Source: Prochlorococcus sp. AG-402-M15 (GTDB lineage: Bacteria > Cyanobacteriota > Cyanobacteriia > PCC-6307 > Cyanobiaceae). From it: a stretch of DNA of 64,000 nt. Under the pieces are notes generated by a model. The model saw nothing but the letters and a program-made list of their open reading frames with translations, did not search any database and was not told the DNA's origin. The position numbers were made by a program, and so were the translations under genes. Of the stretch, positions 42,898 to 53,043 are shown in pieces. Location: assembly GCA_003216615.1 (NCBI GenBank), contig QCIP01000007.1, positions 1 through 64,000 on the forward strand, written 5' to 3'. The stretch's first letter is position 1. Each line of letters opens with the position of its first letter.

Positions 42898-44214
42898 TTA
42901 GTTAGTAAGTTTGGCAAGGTCTTCCCAAAAAGTGGGATACGAGACGCTAGCTGCATTTGCTCTCATTATTTTTGAGTTACCTTTGGCGAGAAGTGAAGCA
43001 ATAGCAAGACTCATTGCTACTCGATGATCCGTCTCACTGTCTACTTCTGCAGAATTAAATTTTGAATGACCATTAATTATTAATCCATCCTCTTTTTCTG
43101 TTATTTCAGCACCGAATTTATGCAATTGTCTTGCCATGACTTTTAATCGATCCGTTTCCTTAACTCTTAATTCTTGTGCATCCTTAATTTCAGAAACTCC
43201 ATTACAAAAACAGGCAGCTACAGTAAGTATAGGAATTTCATCTATAAGTTTTGGGAGAATATCTCCTTCAATAGTGAATGATCTTAAATTATTTGCAGTC
43301 TTTACGTAAATGGATCCAATAGGTTCTCCTGCGATCGTTGATTTATCTAAAATCTCATAATTGCACCCCATTGAATCCATTACATTTAAGATCCCTGTTC
43401 TAGTAGGATTTAATCCAACATTCTTTATTAAAATCTCCGAATTTGGAACAATAGATGCAGCAATCATCCAAAAGGAAGCAGAGCTTATGTCTCCAGGGAT
43501 TAATATTCTCTGACCAATTAAGTTTCCCCCTGACTTTATAACTACATTTCTTCCTAATTCTCCTCTGATACTTATGTCTGCTCCAAATGCTTTTAACATT
43601 CTTTCGGTATGATCTCTGGAAGATGCTGGCTCAATAACAGAAGTGGTTTCAGAAGCTTTGAGACCTGCCAATAATATTGCCGATTTTACTTGAGCACTCG
43701 CTATAGGTGTTCCAATAACACATCCTTTAAGTTTATTCCCCTCAATTGAGATTGGAGCTTTGTTCCCTCTTTCTCTTCCAAAAATTTTGCCACCCATCAG
43801 AGATAATGGTTTACCCACTCTCCCCATGGGCCTTTCCTTAAGAGAAGTGTCCCCAGTTAAGATGAAATTCTTACCTTCTTGTCCAGCTAGTAAGCCCATT
43901 AATAATCTCATAGTGGTTCCCGAATTTCCACAATTTAGAATTTCTTTAGGCTCTTTTATTCCATCGAGACCCAATCCCGAAATCGTAAAAGGTTCATCTT
44001 TTTTTATTTCTGGTATATTTACACCCAATTTTCTAAGACAATCAGCAGTTGAAAGCGGATCTTCAGAATGTAAAAACCCCTCAATAGTTGTCTTACCCCG
44101 AGCAATACTTCCTATTATCAAAGCTCTATGGGAGATAGATTTATCTCCAGGCACTTTTATTTTTCCTTTTAAATTACCTCCACCTTTTATTGTGCGGGTA
44201 TTATTCATTTTCAA
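42898..44214 (-). CDS. aroA: 3-phosphoshikimate 1-carboxyvinyltransferase (EPSP synthase)
   Basis: '[18 protein letters not shown]', '[19 protein letters not shown]', '[20 protein letters not shown]'. Confidence 0.97.
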   Translation of the reverse strand: MKMNNTRTIKGGGNLKGKIKVPGDKSISHRALIIGSIARGKTTIEGFLHSEDPLSTADCLRKLGVNIPEIKKDEPFTISGLGLDGIKEPKEILNCGNSGTTMRLLMGLLAGQEGKNFILTGDTSLKERPMGRVGKPLSLMGGKIFGRERGNKAPISIEGNKLKGCVIGTPIASAQVKSAILLAGLKASETTSVIEPASSRDHTERMLKAFGADISIRGELGRNVVIKSGGNLIGQRILIPGDISSASFWMIAASIVPNSEILIKNVGLNPTRTGILNVMDSMGCNYEILDKSTIAGEPIGSIYVKTANNLRSFTIEGDILPKLIDEIPILTVAACFCNGVSEIKDAQELRVKETDRLKVMARQLHKFGAEITEKEDGLIINGHSKFNSAEVDSETDHRVAMSLAIASLLAKGNSKIMRANAASVSYPTFWEDLAKLTN

Positions 44215-44334
44215 ATTAATACTTGATAAATTTTTATAAATACAAATTTAGATATATATTATCAATAAGTTTGTTTTTAAAAAAAAAATAATCAAATTAA
44301 GTAACTGTTTTCTATAATAAATTTAGAAAAGGAT

Positions 44335-45069
44335 TTGATCATTAATCTTACTTATTATCACGTTGCAAAGGATGTTCCTGAAATAAGTCCCGATATTGCA
44401 GTTGTTATTGATGTTTTGAGAGCTACAACCACAATTTCTTGGGCTTTAAAAAATGGAGCTGACTCAATACAAGTTTTTGCAGATTTAGATTTACTGAAAG
44501 AGTCTGCTACTAAGTGGCACGCTAAAGAGAAGCTTATGCTTGGAGAGAGAGGAGGGAAGAAAATTGAGGGCTTTGATCTGGGAAATTCTCCTTTGTCAGT
44601 TACAAAAAAAGTTGTTAATGGTAAAAGACTATTTATGAGTACGACAAATGGGACTAAATCATTGCAAAAAGTTCAACATGCAAAGCATTTATTTGCTATG
44701 GGACTCCCGAATAGGAAAGCAGTTGCAGAAAAAATCATTTCATTAAAAAGTGAAAACGTTTTAATACTAGGTAGTGGTTGGGAAGGCTCATATTCACTTG
44801 AGGATTCTTTAGCTGCTGGCGCTTTGGCTGCATACTTGGAACGGAACTGTGATTTTGAAATTAATATTCTGAATGACGAATTACAGGCTGCTTTGGCACT
44901 CTGGGATTTTTGGAAAAATGATATTTTGAAATGTTTAAAAACAGCAACCCATGGCAAAAGATTGACTAGTCTTGGAGATTATGAGGATGATTTTAAATGT
45001 TGCTCTGAACTTGATTGCTTAGATATTGTTCCAGCTCAAGTTGAAAGAGGTGTAATTCGTGCCTCATGA
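44335..45069 (+). CDS. comB: 2-phosphosulfolactate phosphatase family protein
   Basis: 'VVIDVLRATTTISWALKNGA', 'LGERGGKKIEGFDLGNSP', 'STTNGTKSL'; TTG start. Confidence 0.88.
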   Translation: MIINLTYYHVAKDVPEISPDIAVVIDVLRATTTISWALKNGADSIQVFADLDLLKESATKWHAKEKLMLGERGGKKIEGFDLGNSPLSVTKKVVNGKRLFMSTTNGTKSLQKVQHAKHLFAMGLPNRKAVAEKIISLKSENVLILGSGWEGSYSLEDSLAAGALAAYLERNCDFEINILNDELQAALALWDFWKNDILKCLKTATHGKRLTSLGDYEDDFKCCSELDCLDIVPAQVERGVIRAS

Positions 45070-45099
45070 TTTACGAATTGGTTCAATAGGAGTAAATTC

Positions 45100-45927
45100 T
45101 TGACTGATTTTTTGGTAGCTGCATTGCAAATTACGAGTACTTCAAATGTTGAAGCAAATTTTGCTCAAGCAGAAGAGCAGATCGAATTAGCTTCTAGAAG
45201 AGGTGCTGAATTAATCGGATTGCCTGAGAATTTTGCTTTCTTAGGAGAAGATGATGAAAAACTTACATTGGCTTCTGAATTGTCAATGAAGTGTGCAAAT
45301 TTTCTCAAAACCATGTCACAAAGATATCAAGTTTTTCTTTTGGGAGGAGGTCATCCTGTTCCTGCTGGTGATGATAGGCATACTTTCAATAGATCAGCAT
45401 TATTTGGTAAAGATGGACAGATTTTGGCAAAATACGACAAAATTCATTTATTTGATGTTGATTTGCCAGATGGTAATTTATATAAAGAATCTTTTACTAT
45501 TTTATCTGGGGAGAAATATCCGCCCGTTGTAGATGTCCCAGGTTTATGCAAAGTAGGACTATCAATTTGTTATGACGTGAGGTTCCCTGAGCTTTATAGA
45601 TATTTGTCTTCAAATGGTGCAGAGCTGATTATGATTCCCGCAGCTTTTACAGCATTTACTGGAAAAGATCACTGGCAAATCTTGTTGCAAGCAAGAGCGA
45701 TTGAAAATACAACATATGTTGTGGCTCCAGCTCAAACTGGTATTCATTATGGGAGAAGACAAAGTCATGGCCATGCAATGGTAATTGACCCATGGGGTAC
45801 TGTTTTATCTGACGCTGGAAAAACTCAGGGTGCTGCGATTGCTCCCGCGGATAAAGAAAGAGTTAAGAAAATTAGGGAGCAGATGCCAAGTCTTAGGCAT
45901 AGAAAAAACAAATTGTTTTCAAAGTAA
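45100..45927 (+). CDS. carbon-nitrogen hydrolase (nitrilase superfamily)
   Basis: E/K/C triad context 'LPENFAFLG', 'YDKIHLFDVDLP', 'GLSICYDVRFPELYRYL'; TTG start. Confidence 0.92.
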   Translation: MTDFLVAALQITSTSNVEANFAQAEEQIELASRRGAELIGLPENFAFLGEDDEKLTLASELSMKCANFLKTMSQRYQVFLLGGGHPVPAGDDRHTFNRSALFGKDGQILAKYDKIHLFDVDLPDGNLYKESFTILSGEKYPPVVDVPGLCKVGLSICYDVRFPELYRYLSSNGAELIMIPAAFTAFTGKDHWQILLQARAIENTTYVVAPAQTGIHYGRRQSHGHAMVIDPWGTVLSDAGKTQGAAIAPADKERVKKIREQMPSLRHRKNKLFSK

Positions 45928-47012
45928 TGTCAAAGTTTTTAAATAAAAAACTTTTTCATTATTTATTTGTTTTTTTATTTTTAAATTCTGCATTACTCCC
46001 AGTAAAATCTTCAAGCGCTCTAGCTGCATGGGTATTAAAAGCAAATGGTGTTTTAGAATTAAGAACTAAATCAAACACAAATTTAAAAGCATACTTTCAG
46101 AAGGCTAACCAAATTTATGGCGATAGATTCTGGGTAGATTTTCCTGGAGAATTAAAAAATCCCAGAAGAATAAAAGGCAATGGTCCAATAAAAGAAATTA
46201 GATTAGGTAAACCAGATAAGGGTAAAACAAGGCTAGTAATTGAATTTAAGGAAGAAACTTTTTTGAGCCCCTTGACTTGGCGAATGATTGGATTAGATCA
46301 AAATAGGTGGAGAATTAAACTATTCACACCAAAATATTCATTTAATAAGATTGGTGAAGGTATAGTTGAAAATAGAAAAACAAATTTTAAAGCAAATAAA
46401 AAATCAAGTTATATAAAAAAAAGGGTTAATGATTACTTGCAATTGCCAGACGTAAAACGTAACACATTCTCGGTTGTTATAGATCCAGGGCATGGAGGAA
46501 CTGATCCAGGGGCAATAGGAATTGGTGGTATGCGGGAAGCAGATGTTGTACTTGAGGTTTCCAAAATAGTTGAGAAGTTACTTTCTGAGAAAGGAATCAA
46601 GGTAAGGTTAACTAGAAACAAAGAAGTTGATTTGGATTTACCTCCAAGAGTTTCTTTCGCTAATAATTTGGATGCTGATATCTTTGTAAGTATTCATGCG
46701 AATGCATCAATAGGAAAAAAAAGGAATATTAATGGGTTGGAAACCTTCTACTTTAGAGGGGGAAGAGGTAGATTATTAGCCACAAGAATTCAAAAACAAA
46801 TTCTAAGAGTTTCCCCTGGGAGTCCTGATCGAGGAGTTAAACATGGTAGATTTTACGTAATTAAGAATACTAAAATGCCTGCAGCTCTCGTAGAAATTGG
46901 TTTTTTAACAGGAAGATTAGATGCAAGAAGATTAGAAAAAACTGCGCATCGTAAAAGAATAGCATATGCAATAGCAAAAGGCATCCTTGAATATTTTTCT
47001 AAATTAGGGTGA
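45927..47012 (+). CDS. N-acetylmuramoyl-L-alanine amidase (AMIN plus Amidase_3)
   Basis: Signal peptide, AMIN-like region, 'VIDPGHGGTDPGAIG', 'EADVVLEV', 'DIFVSIHANAS', 'PAALVEIGFLTG'. Confidence 0.93.
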   Translation: MSKFLNKKLFHYLFVFLFLNSALLPVKSSSALAAWVLKANGVLELRTKSNTNLKAYFQKANQIYGDRFWVDFPGELKNPRRIKGNGPIKEIRLGKPDKGKTRLVIEFKEETFLSPLTWRMIGLDQNRWRIKLFTPKYSFNKIGEGIVENRKTNFKANKKSSYIKKRVNDYLQLPDVKRNTFSVVIDPGHGGTDPGAIGIGGMREADVVLEVSKIVEKLLSEKGIKVRLTRNKEVDLDLPPRVSFANNLDADIFVSIHANASIGKKRNINGLETFYFRGGRGRLLATRIQKQILRVSPGSPDRGVKHGRFYVIKNTKMPAALVEIGFLTGRLDARRLEKTAHRKRIAYAIAKGILEYFSKLG

Positions 47013-47803
47013 AACTTAAATTAGGTATATTTGATAGTGGTATAGGTGGTTTTACTATCCTTAATTCTTTGCTAAAAACTCGTAAAGATGTTGAAGTTTT
47101 TTATTTGGCTGATACAAAAAGAATCCCATTTGGAAATAAAAGTTTTAAAGAAATAAGATTAATTGCAAAAGAGATTTGCACCTTTTTTGAAGATAAGAAT
47201 TTGGATGCACTTTTAATAGCTTGTAATACTACAAATGCATGCGCACTTGATATTCTAAAAAATAAATTAAATATCCCATGCTTTGATCTTATAAACTCAG
47301 TATCAGAATTAGTTAATAAACAAATAATTGGTGTCTTAGCCACACAAACAACTGTTAGATCATCATATTATAAAGTCGCTTTGAGTTCTAAAAAAAAGAA
47401 CTTGATGATATTTCAACAAGAATGTCCAGAATTTGTTGAGGAAATTGAAAAAGAAAAACTGGATTTTAATAAGTTAAATTTTCTTTCGGATTTGTATTTA
47501 AGACCTCTATTAAATAAAAATATTGAAGAATTAATACTTGGATGTAGCCACTATCCTTTAATTTATAACTTTCTGAGAAAGAAAATAGATTCAAATATAA
47601 TAATTATTGATCCATCGGAAGCGTTAATAAAAAAATTTAATGAAACTTTTGCTATTTCAAAAAATGACGGCTATGAAAGTCTTTCTTACGAAAATGTAAA
47701 ATTCTTTGTTACCTCCGAAAAAGATGAATTTTTCAAAAAAGTAAAAAATTGGCTTGAAATTAATAAAGAAATTAGGTTAGTTAACCTCCGAAGCAATGTT
47801 TGA
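47009..47803 (+). CDS. murI: glutamate racemase
   Basis: 'LGIFDSGIGGFTILNSL', 'ACNTTNACALD', 'LILGCSHYPLI'; GTG start, 4-nt overlap with amidase. Confidence 0.94.
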   Translation: MKLKLGIFDSGIGGFTILNSLLKTRKDVEVFYLADTKRIPFGNKSFKEIRLIAKEICTFFEDKNLDALLIACNTTNACALDILKNKLNIPCFDLINSVSELVNKQIIGVLATQTTVRSSYYKVALSSKKKNLMIFQQECPEFVEEIEKEKLDFNKLNFLSDLYLRPLLNKNIEELILGCSHYPLIYNFLRKKIDSNIIIIDPSEALIKKFNETFAISKNDGYESLSYENVKFFVTSEKDEFFKKVKNWLEINKEIRLVNLRSNV

Positions 47804-47830
47804 TTCTTTAGTATGTAAGAGAGGTCAATC

Positions 47831-48802
47831 ATGAACACAGTAACAAAACTACTACAACCAGTTGAAAATGATCTTGATGATCTTATTCTTGAACTGAAAA
47901 ATTTAATTGGAGCTGGTCATCCAATTCTTCAGGCTGCAGCAGAACATCTTTTTAGTGCTGGAGGAAAAAGACTAAGACCGGGTATTGTTTTGTTGATTTC
48001 AAAAGCAATATCTAATGAATTCAGCCTAACAAGTAAGCATAAAAGGCTTGCTGAAATTACTGAAATGATTCATACCGCATCATTAGTCCACGATGATGTC
48101 GTCGATGAAGCCTCTACAAGAAGGGGTGTAGATACAGTTCATAGTAGATTTAATACCAGAGTAGCTGTCTTGGCAGGTGATTTTTTATTTGCTCAAGCGA
48201 GTTGGCACTTGGCAAACCTTGATAATGTAAATGTTGTTAAATTACTAAGTAGGGTAATTATGGATTTGGCAGAAGGAGAAATTAAACAAAACTTAAATAG
48301 ATTCGATTCGGCTCAATCTTTTTCTAAATACATAAATAAAAGCTATTGTAAAACTGCATCATTAATAGCAAATAGTTGTAAAGCAGCTGGAGTCTTGAGT
48401 GATCTTAGTGATGAAAAATTAACCTCACTATACGATTTTGGGAGAAATATTGGATTAGCATTTCAAGTTGTAGATGATATTCTTGACTTTACCGGAAATG
48501 ATAAACAACTAGGAAAACCTGCTGTAAGTGATCTTGCAAGTGGTTATCTTACTGCACCAGTTTTATATGCCTTAGAAGAAAATAAAAAATTGTCTGTACT
48601 TATTAACAGAGAACTTTCTGAAAAAAATGATTTAGAAGATGCTCTTAATATCATTATGAATTCAAAAGCCATCGAAAGTTCGAGAAAACTTGCTGAGGAT
48701 TTTGCGATGCTCTCTAAAGAAGCAATAGTTTGGCTTCCTGATTCAGACTACAAAAGAGCTTTGTTGGCTCTACCAGAGTTTGTTCTCAGCCGTATTTATT
48801 AA
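47831..48802 (+). CDS. long-chain polyprenyl (solanesyl-type) diphosphate synthase
   Basis: 'GGKRLRPGIVLLISKA', 'SLVHDDVVDEASTRRG' FARM, 'FQVVDDILDFTG' SARM. Confidence 0.95.
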   Translation: MNTVTKLLQPVENDLDDLILELKNLIGAGHPILQAAAEHLFSAGGKRLRPGIVLLISKAISNEFSLTSKHKRLAEITEMIHTASLVHDDVVDEASTRRGVDTVHSRFNTRVAVLAGDFLFAQASWHLANLDNVNVVKLLSRVIMDLAEGEIKQNLNRFDSAQSFSKYINKSYCKTASLIANSCKAAGVLSDLSDEKLTSLYDFGRNIGLAFQVVDDILDFTGNDKQLGKPAVSDLASGYLTAPVLYALEENKKLSVLINRELSEKNDLEDALNIIMNSKAIESSRKLAEDFAMLSKEAIVWLPDSDYKRALLALPEFVLSRIY

Positions 48803-48895
48803 ATCTACAAAAAGCAATTTCCCAGCTAAATTAATATTAAAATTTTTGATAACCATAAATTTTTGGACTAAGTTAATTAAGCTTTAATTTATTAA

Positions 48896-50875
48896 ATGTC
48901 TTTAAAAAAAAATTCAATTAATAACATCCTCGATGAAAAGAGAATTTTTCCTCCTTCTAAAGAATTTTCAGAAAAATCCAATATTAGATCTAAAAAAGAA
49001 TTACTTAGTCTGAAAAAACAAGCATTAGATAATCCAATTAAATTTTGGGAATCTTTTGCAAAATCTGAATTGGATTGGTTCGAGCCATTTCAAACTGTAT
49101 TAGATAGTGACAATGCACCCTTCTTTAAGTGGTTTAAGGAAGGGAAACTCAATATCACGTATAATTGCTTGGATAGACATATCAAGAGAGGTCGGGGAGG
49201 GAAAACTGCACTGATATGGGAAGGTGAACCTGGAGATAGCAAAAAATATACTTATGAAGAACTTCTAAAGGAAGTATGCAAAGCCGCTAATGCACTAAAA
49301 GCAACTGGAGTAAAAAAAGGAGATTTGGTATGTATTTATATGCCAATGATTCCTGAGGCAATGTTTGCAATGTTAGCCTGTGCAAGAATTGGGGCGCCAC
49401 ATTCAGTAGTCTTTGGAGGATTTTCTTCAGAAGCCTTAAAGGATAGATTAATTGATGGGAATGCTAAATTTATTATCACCGCAGATGGTGGATTTAGAAA
49501 AGATAAGGTGATAGAGCTTAAGCAAGCAGTTGATGCGGCAATTGAAAGTGGAGCAGATAAAGTTGTTGAAAAAGTTGTTGTTGTTAAAAGAACTAAAAAA
49601 AACATTCCAATGGTTGATGGTAGAGATTATTGGTGGCACGAATTACTGAAAGATCAAAAAGAATGGTGTGAACCTGAAATAATGAACAGCGAAGATAGAC
49701 TTTTTATTCTTTATACTTCTGGCTCTACAGGAAAACCTAAAGGTGTAGTTCACACTACAGGTGGCTATAATCTTTGGTCCCATTTGACATTTAAATGGAT
49801 TTTTGATTCAAAAGATGATGATATTTACTGGTGTACTGCTGATGTTGGTTGGATTACAGGACATAGTTATATAGTTTATGGACCCTTATCTAATGGCACT
49901 ACAACATTAATGTTTGAGGGAGTTCCTAGACCTTCTAATTTAGGAGCATTTTGGGAAATTATTCAGAAATATAAAGTCTCGATTTTTTATACTGCTCCAA
50001 CAGCAATAAGAGCATTTATGAAGTCTGGCCGTGAAATTCCTGATAAATATAACCTAGAGAGTCTTAGGCTTTTGGGCACAGTTGGAGAACCAATTAATCC
50101 TGAAGCATGGATGTGGTACAAAGATGTTATTGGTAAAAATAAATGTCCCATAGTTGATACTTGGTGGCAAACTGAAACTGGTGGTGTGATGATAAGTCCT
50201 TTGCCTGGAGTTGTTGCCACAAAGCCGGGTTCAGCTACTTATCCCTTGCCTGGTATTGAAGTTGAAGTCGTCGATAAGAATGGAGATAAGGTAATGGAGA
50301 ACGAGGGTGGGTATTTAATAATTAAGAAGCCTTGGCCAGGAATGATGCGGACAATTCATAGAAACTCAGAGAGATATTTGGAGAGTTATTGGGAATATAT
50401 TCCCTATAAAGGAGAAAAGAATGTATATTTTGCTGGAGACGGCGCTCGCATTGATGAAGATGGATATATATGGATTATGGGGAGAGTTGATGATGTTATA
50501 AGTGTTTCAGGACATCGGTTGGGAACAATGGAAATAGAATCTGCTTTGGTAAGTCATAAATTAGTTGCAGAAGCTGCTGTAGTAGGAAGAAGAGATGATC
50601 TAAAAGGTGAAGTTATAGTTGCTTTTGTATCCCTAGAGAAAGACGTGAAAAGTTCTTCAGAATTAATAGATAACTTAAAGAAACATGTTGTTAATGAAAT
50701 TGGAATTATCGCGAAGCCCGAAAAAATTATAATTTCTGACTCACTTCCGAAAACACGGAGTGGGAAGATTATGAGGAGAATTTTAAGATCTTTAGCCGCA
50801 GGAGAAGAAATTAGTGGTGATATAAGCACTCTTGAAGATAGTTCTATTTTGGAAAAGTTGAAAGAAGCATCCTAA
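48896..50875 (+). CDS. acs: acetyl-CoA synthetase
   Basis: '[22 protein letters not shown]', '[19 protein letters not shown]', '[23 protein letters not shown]', '[14 protein letters not shown]'. Confidence 0.97.
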   Translation: MSLKKNSINNILDEKRIFPPSKEFSEKSNIRSKKELLSLKKQALDNPIKFWESFAKSELDWFEPFQTVLDSDNAPFFKWFKEGKLNITYNCLDRHIKRGRGGKTALIWEGEPGDSKKYTYEELLKEVCKAANALKATGVKKGDLVCIYMPMIPEAMFAMLACARIGAPHSVVFGGFSSEALKDRLIDGNAKFIITADGGFRKDKVIELKQAVDAAIESGADKVVEKVVVVKRTKKNIPMVDGRDYWWHELLKDQKEWCEPEIMNSEDRLFILYTSGSTGKPKGVVHTTGGYNLWSHLTFKWIFDSKDDDIYWCTADVGWITGHSYIVYGPLSNGTTTLMFEGVPRPSNLGAFWEIIQKYKVSIFYTAPTAIRAFMKSGREIPDKYNLESLRLLGTVGEPINPEAWMWYKDVIGKNKCPIVDTWWQTETGGVMISPLPGVVATKPGSATYPLPGIEVEVVDKNGDKVMENEGGYLIIKKPWPGMMRTIHRNSERYLESYWEYIPYKGEKNVYFAGDGARIDEDGYIWIMGRVDDVISVSGHRLGTMEIESALVSHKLVAEAAVVGRRDDLKGEVIVAFVSLEKDVKSSSELIDNLKKHVVNEIGIIAKPEKIIISDSLPKTRSGKIMRRILRSLAAGEEISGDISTLEDSSILEKLKEAS

Positions 50876-51594
50876 TCAGATTCATCAATTAAACTGGAAA
50901 TTCTTTTTATAGTATTTTTCTTGAGATCATCATCTGCCCAGTCTCCCAAGAAATTTTCTCTTAGTCCTGCACTAGCAATTATGGTATGTGTGCCTTTTAA
51001 CATTATCCCCTTAGAATTGTCTTCTTTTCGTGCTTTAAGACAAGATAATAATTTATCTGTTTGATCTAATTCGTCTGAGTTGAATTTTATTAGGAAGTTA
51101 TTTTTTTGATTATAAGTATTTTCAATTATTCGCAAAGTTCTTTTAGGACTTGGGCTGAATTCACTATTGAATTCTAATTTTTGAGCAATCTGTTTTAATA
51201 ATGGAATTGATTTGTTAGCACTAAAATTATTGAAACTAATTGATATAAATTTTTCGCAATTTCTTCCGCCATCAGGAGAAATTAAATGAAGTTTACAGCC
51301 TAGGCTATGACCAATTCTTATTGAAGGAATTGATTCCCCTATTCTTTTAGATAAGGAGATTCGGCAATTTTTAAAATCCTTCCATGCTTTAATAGCAAGT
51401 TGTTGGTGATCAAATTGTGGAGTGTACCTGTATGCATGTACTGCATAGTTTTTATTAATTAAGCTCTCTATGAATCTTCTATAGGTTAAATCCGGTTTAG
51501 TAGCTAGATAACTTCCACCGATAAATTCCACAATTTTCTTGGGATTTGAAGGCCAATAACAAAAATTGTTAAACTGATATTTTGTAAAAGTCAT
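50872..51594 (-). CDS. DUF1350-like alpha/beta-hydrolase-fold protein
   Basis: '[26 protein letters not shown]', '[15 protein letters not shown]' typical of cyanobacterial/plastid DUF1350. Confidence 0.8.
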   Translation of the reverse strand: MTFTKYQFNNFCYWPSNPKKIVEFIGGSYLATKPDLTYRRFIESLINKNYAVHAYRYTPQFDHQQLAIKAWKDFKNCRISLSKRIGESIPSIRIGHSLGCKLHLISPDGGRNCEKFISISFNNFSANKSIPLLKQIAQKLEFNSEFSPSPKRTLRIIENTYNQKNNFLIKFNSDELDQTDKLLSCLKARKEDNSKGIMLKGTHTIIASAGLRENFLGDWADDDLKKNTIKRISSLIDESD

Positions 51595-51712
51595 TTTTTA
51601 TAAATCTAAGTAAGTTTCGAAAATTATTTTCTAATCAAATTTCTTAATTTATATTAATTTAAAAGAAATTTATATTAAATGCGTCAATATAAATGAAAGT
51701 GTTTTCAGGAAA

Positions 51713-52492
51713 TTGGAATTATACAATAAAAAAGAGTTGAATCAATTGGATTTTCTTCAGGATCAAATTAAAAGTGATCTTTCCGAAGAAAGTGTAACTA
51801 ATCAAAATAAAAAATTTGAAAAAATTTTAATTCTTGATACTGAAACAACAGGTTTAGATGAAAATAAAGATGAAGTTATAGAGATAGGTTGTATTTTGTT
51901 TGATGTATCTCATAAATGTGTACTTTCACAGGTCTCATTTTTATTTCCAGTTAATAATAATGAAGCCGAATATGTAAATGGTATATCTGCAGAAGTAACT
52001 AATATTTCTCAACCATGGGAAGATGGATTGAATTTCTTTTTAAAACTTGTTGACTATTCGGATTTCATCGTCGCGCATAACGTAGAGTTTGATAAGAAAT
52101 GGTTTGGTAAAGGAAGATTGCCTAAACTTAATAAAAAATGGATATGTAGTTTGGAGGATATTAATTGGTCTTTTCAAAAATCACTAAAAACCAGACCTTC
52201 AGTAACTGATCTAGCTTTATCTTTTTCAATTCCAGTTTGGAATTTGCATAGAGCTCTTTCTGATTGTTTTTACATATCTGAGGTCTTTAAAAAATGCGAT
52301 AATTTAGAGGAACTTTTACTTAAAGCTACGGAACCAAGATTTCTATACAAGGCATTGGTTAGTTATGAAGAGAGGTCTTTAGCAAAAAATGCTGGGTTTA
52401 GATGGAATAGTCCTGTGCAGGGAGCTTGGTCAAGAAAATTAACTACTGATGAAGCTAGAAATCTTGATTTTAGAGTAGAGATTTTAAATTAA
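51713..52492 (+). CDS. DEDD 3'-5' exonuclease (DNA polymerase III epsilon-like) with C-terminal extension
   Basis: 'ILILDTETTGLDENKDEVIEIG', 'IVAHNVEFDKKWF', 'HRALSDCFYISEVF'; start uncertain. Confidence 0.88.
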   Translation: MELYNKKELNQLDFLQDQIKSDLSEESVTNQNKKFEKILILDTETTGLDENKDEVIEIGCILFDVSHKCVLSQVSFLFPVNNNEAEYVNGISAEVTNISQPWEDGLNFFLKLVDYSDFIVAHNVEFDKKWFGKGRLPKLNKKWICSLEDINWSFQKSLKTRPSVTDLALSFSIPVWNLHRALSDCFYISEVFKKCDNLEELLLKATEPRFLYKALVSYEERSLAKNAGFRWNSPVQGAWSRKLTTDEARNLDFRVEILN

Positions 52493-52522
52493 TATTTAAT
52501 AAATTTTTAATCAAGAAAATAA

Positions 52523-52945
52523 TTAGTGCATTTTACAGGGCATCCACTTATTACCCATTTTATGTGCTCCAGTACATCCTTGTTTTAAGGCAGCCTTCTC
52601 AGCTTCTTCTTTGGTATTAAATAGATTTGAAAACATATTTTTCTCTTTTGAATTTAAAATTTGTTTAGAGTGATTATGATTATGGTTCTGAGAATTAGGT
52701 GAATATTCCCATACTCCCATGGTAGTAATTCCTGCAGAAATGATTCCCATCCCAACTACTGATAAATTAACTATTCCCATTGCTACTGCACCAAAAGAAA
52801 TAACACCCATAGGAACTACTCCAATACTTATTACTCCCATTGGTACTATCCCTATTGAAACGATCCCAAGAGGTGCTATTCCAAAAGCAATTTTTTTTGG
52901 TTTTGTACCACAATGCTGAATCTCTTTATTTTTATTAATTTCCAA
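52523..52945 (-). CDS. hydrophobic pentapeptide-period repeat protein with DUF3721-like C-terminus
   Basis: Repeat region 'GIAPLGIVSIGIVPMGVISIGVVPMGVISFGAVAMGIVNLSVVGMGIISAGITTM'; C-terminal 'NTKEEAEKAALKQGCTGAHKMGNKWMPCKMH'. Confidence 0.8.
   Translation of the reverse strand: MEINKNKEIQHCGTKPKKIAFGIAPLGIVSIGIVPMGVISIGVVPMGVISFGAVAMGIVNLSVVGMGIISAGITTMGVWEYSPNSQNHNHNHSKQILNSKEKNMFSNLFNTKEEAEKAALKQGCTGAHKMGNKWMPCKMH
52718..52882 (-). repeat. 15-bp-period coding repeat (11 pentapeptide units, G-[IVA]-[VIA]-x-[hydrophobic])
   Basis: Residues 22-76 of the 140-aa ORF; Gly at unit position 1 in 10 of 11 units. Confidence 0.85.
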
Positions 52946-53043
52946 TAGTTTTTCTAAATGTTAAATTAAAATTATCCCACAAAACAATCAATCAAAATTT
53001 AATTTCTCTTTAAATTAAAAATTTTGAATTATTTCTCAGAACT

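Noticed and set aside
45293-45532. 79-aa plus-strand ORF in another frame within the nitrilase-family gene
   Set aside because: Out-of-frame overlap with a conserved CDS; no domain.
49336-50829. Four minus-strand ORFs opposite acs
   Set aside because: Antisense to conserved acetyl-CoA synthetase motifs; shadow ORFs.
52719-52919. Plus-strand ORF with Pro/Ile/Thr repeats
   Set aside because: Antisense shadow of the pentapeptide-period repeat; repetitiveness is inherited from the coding strand.
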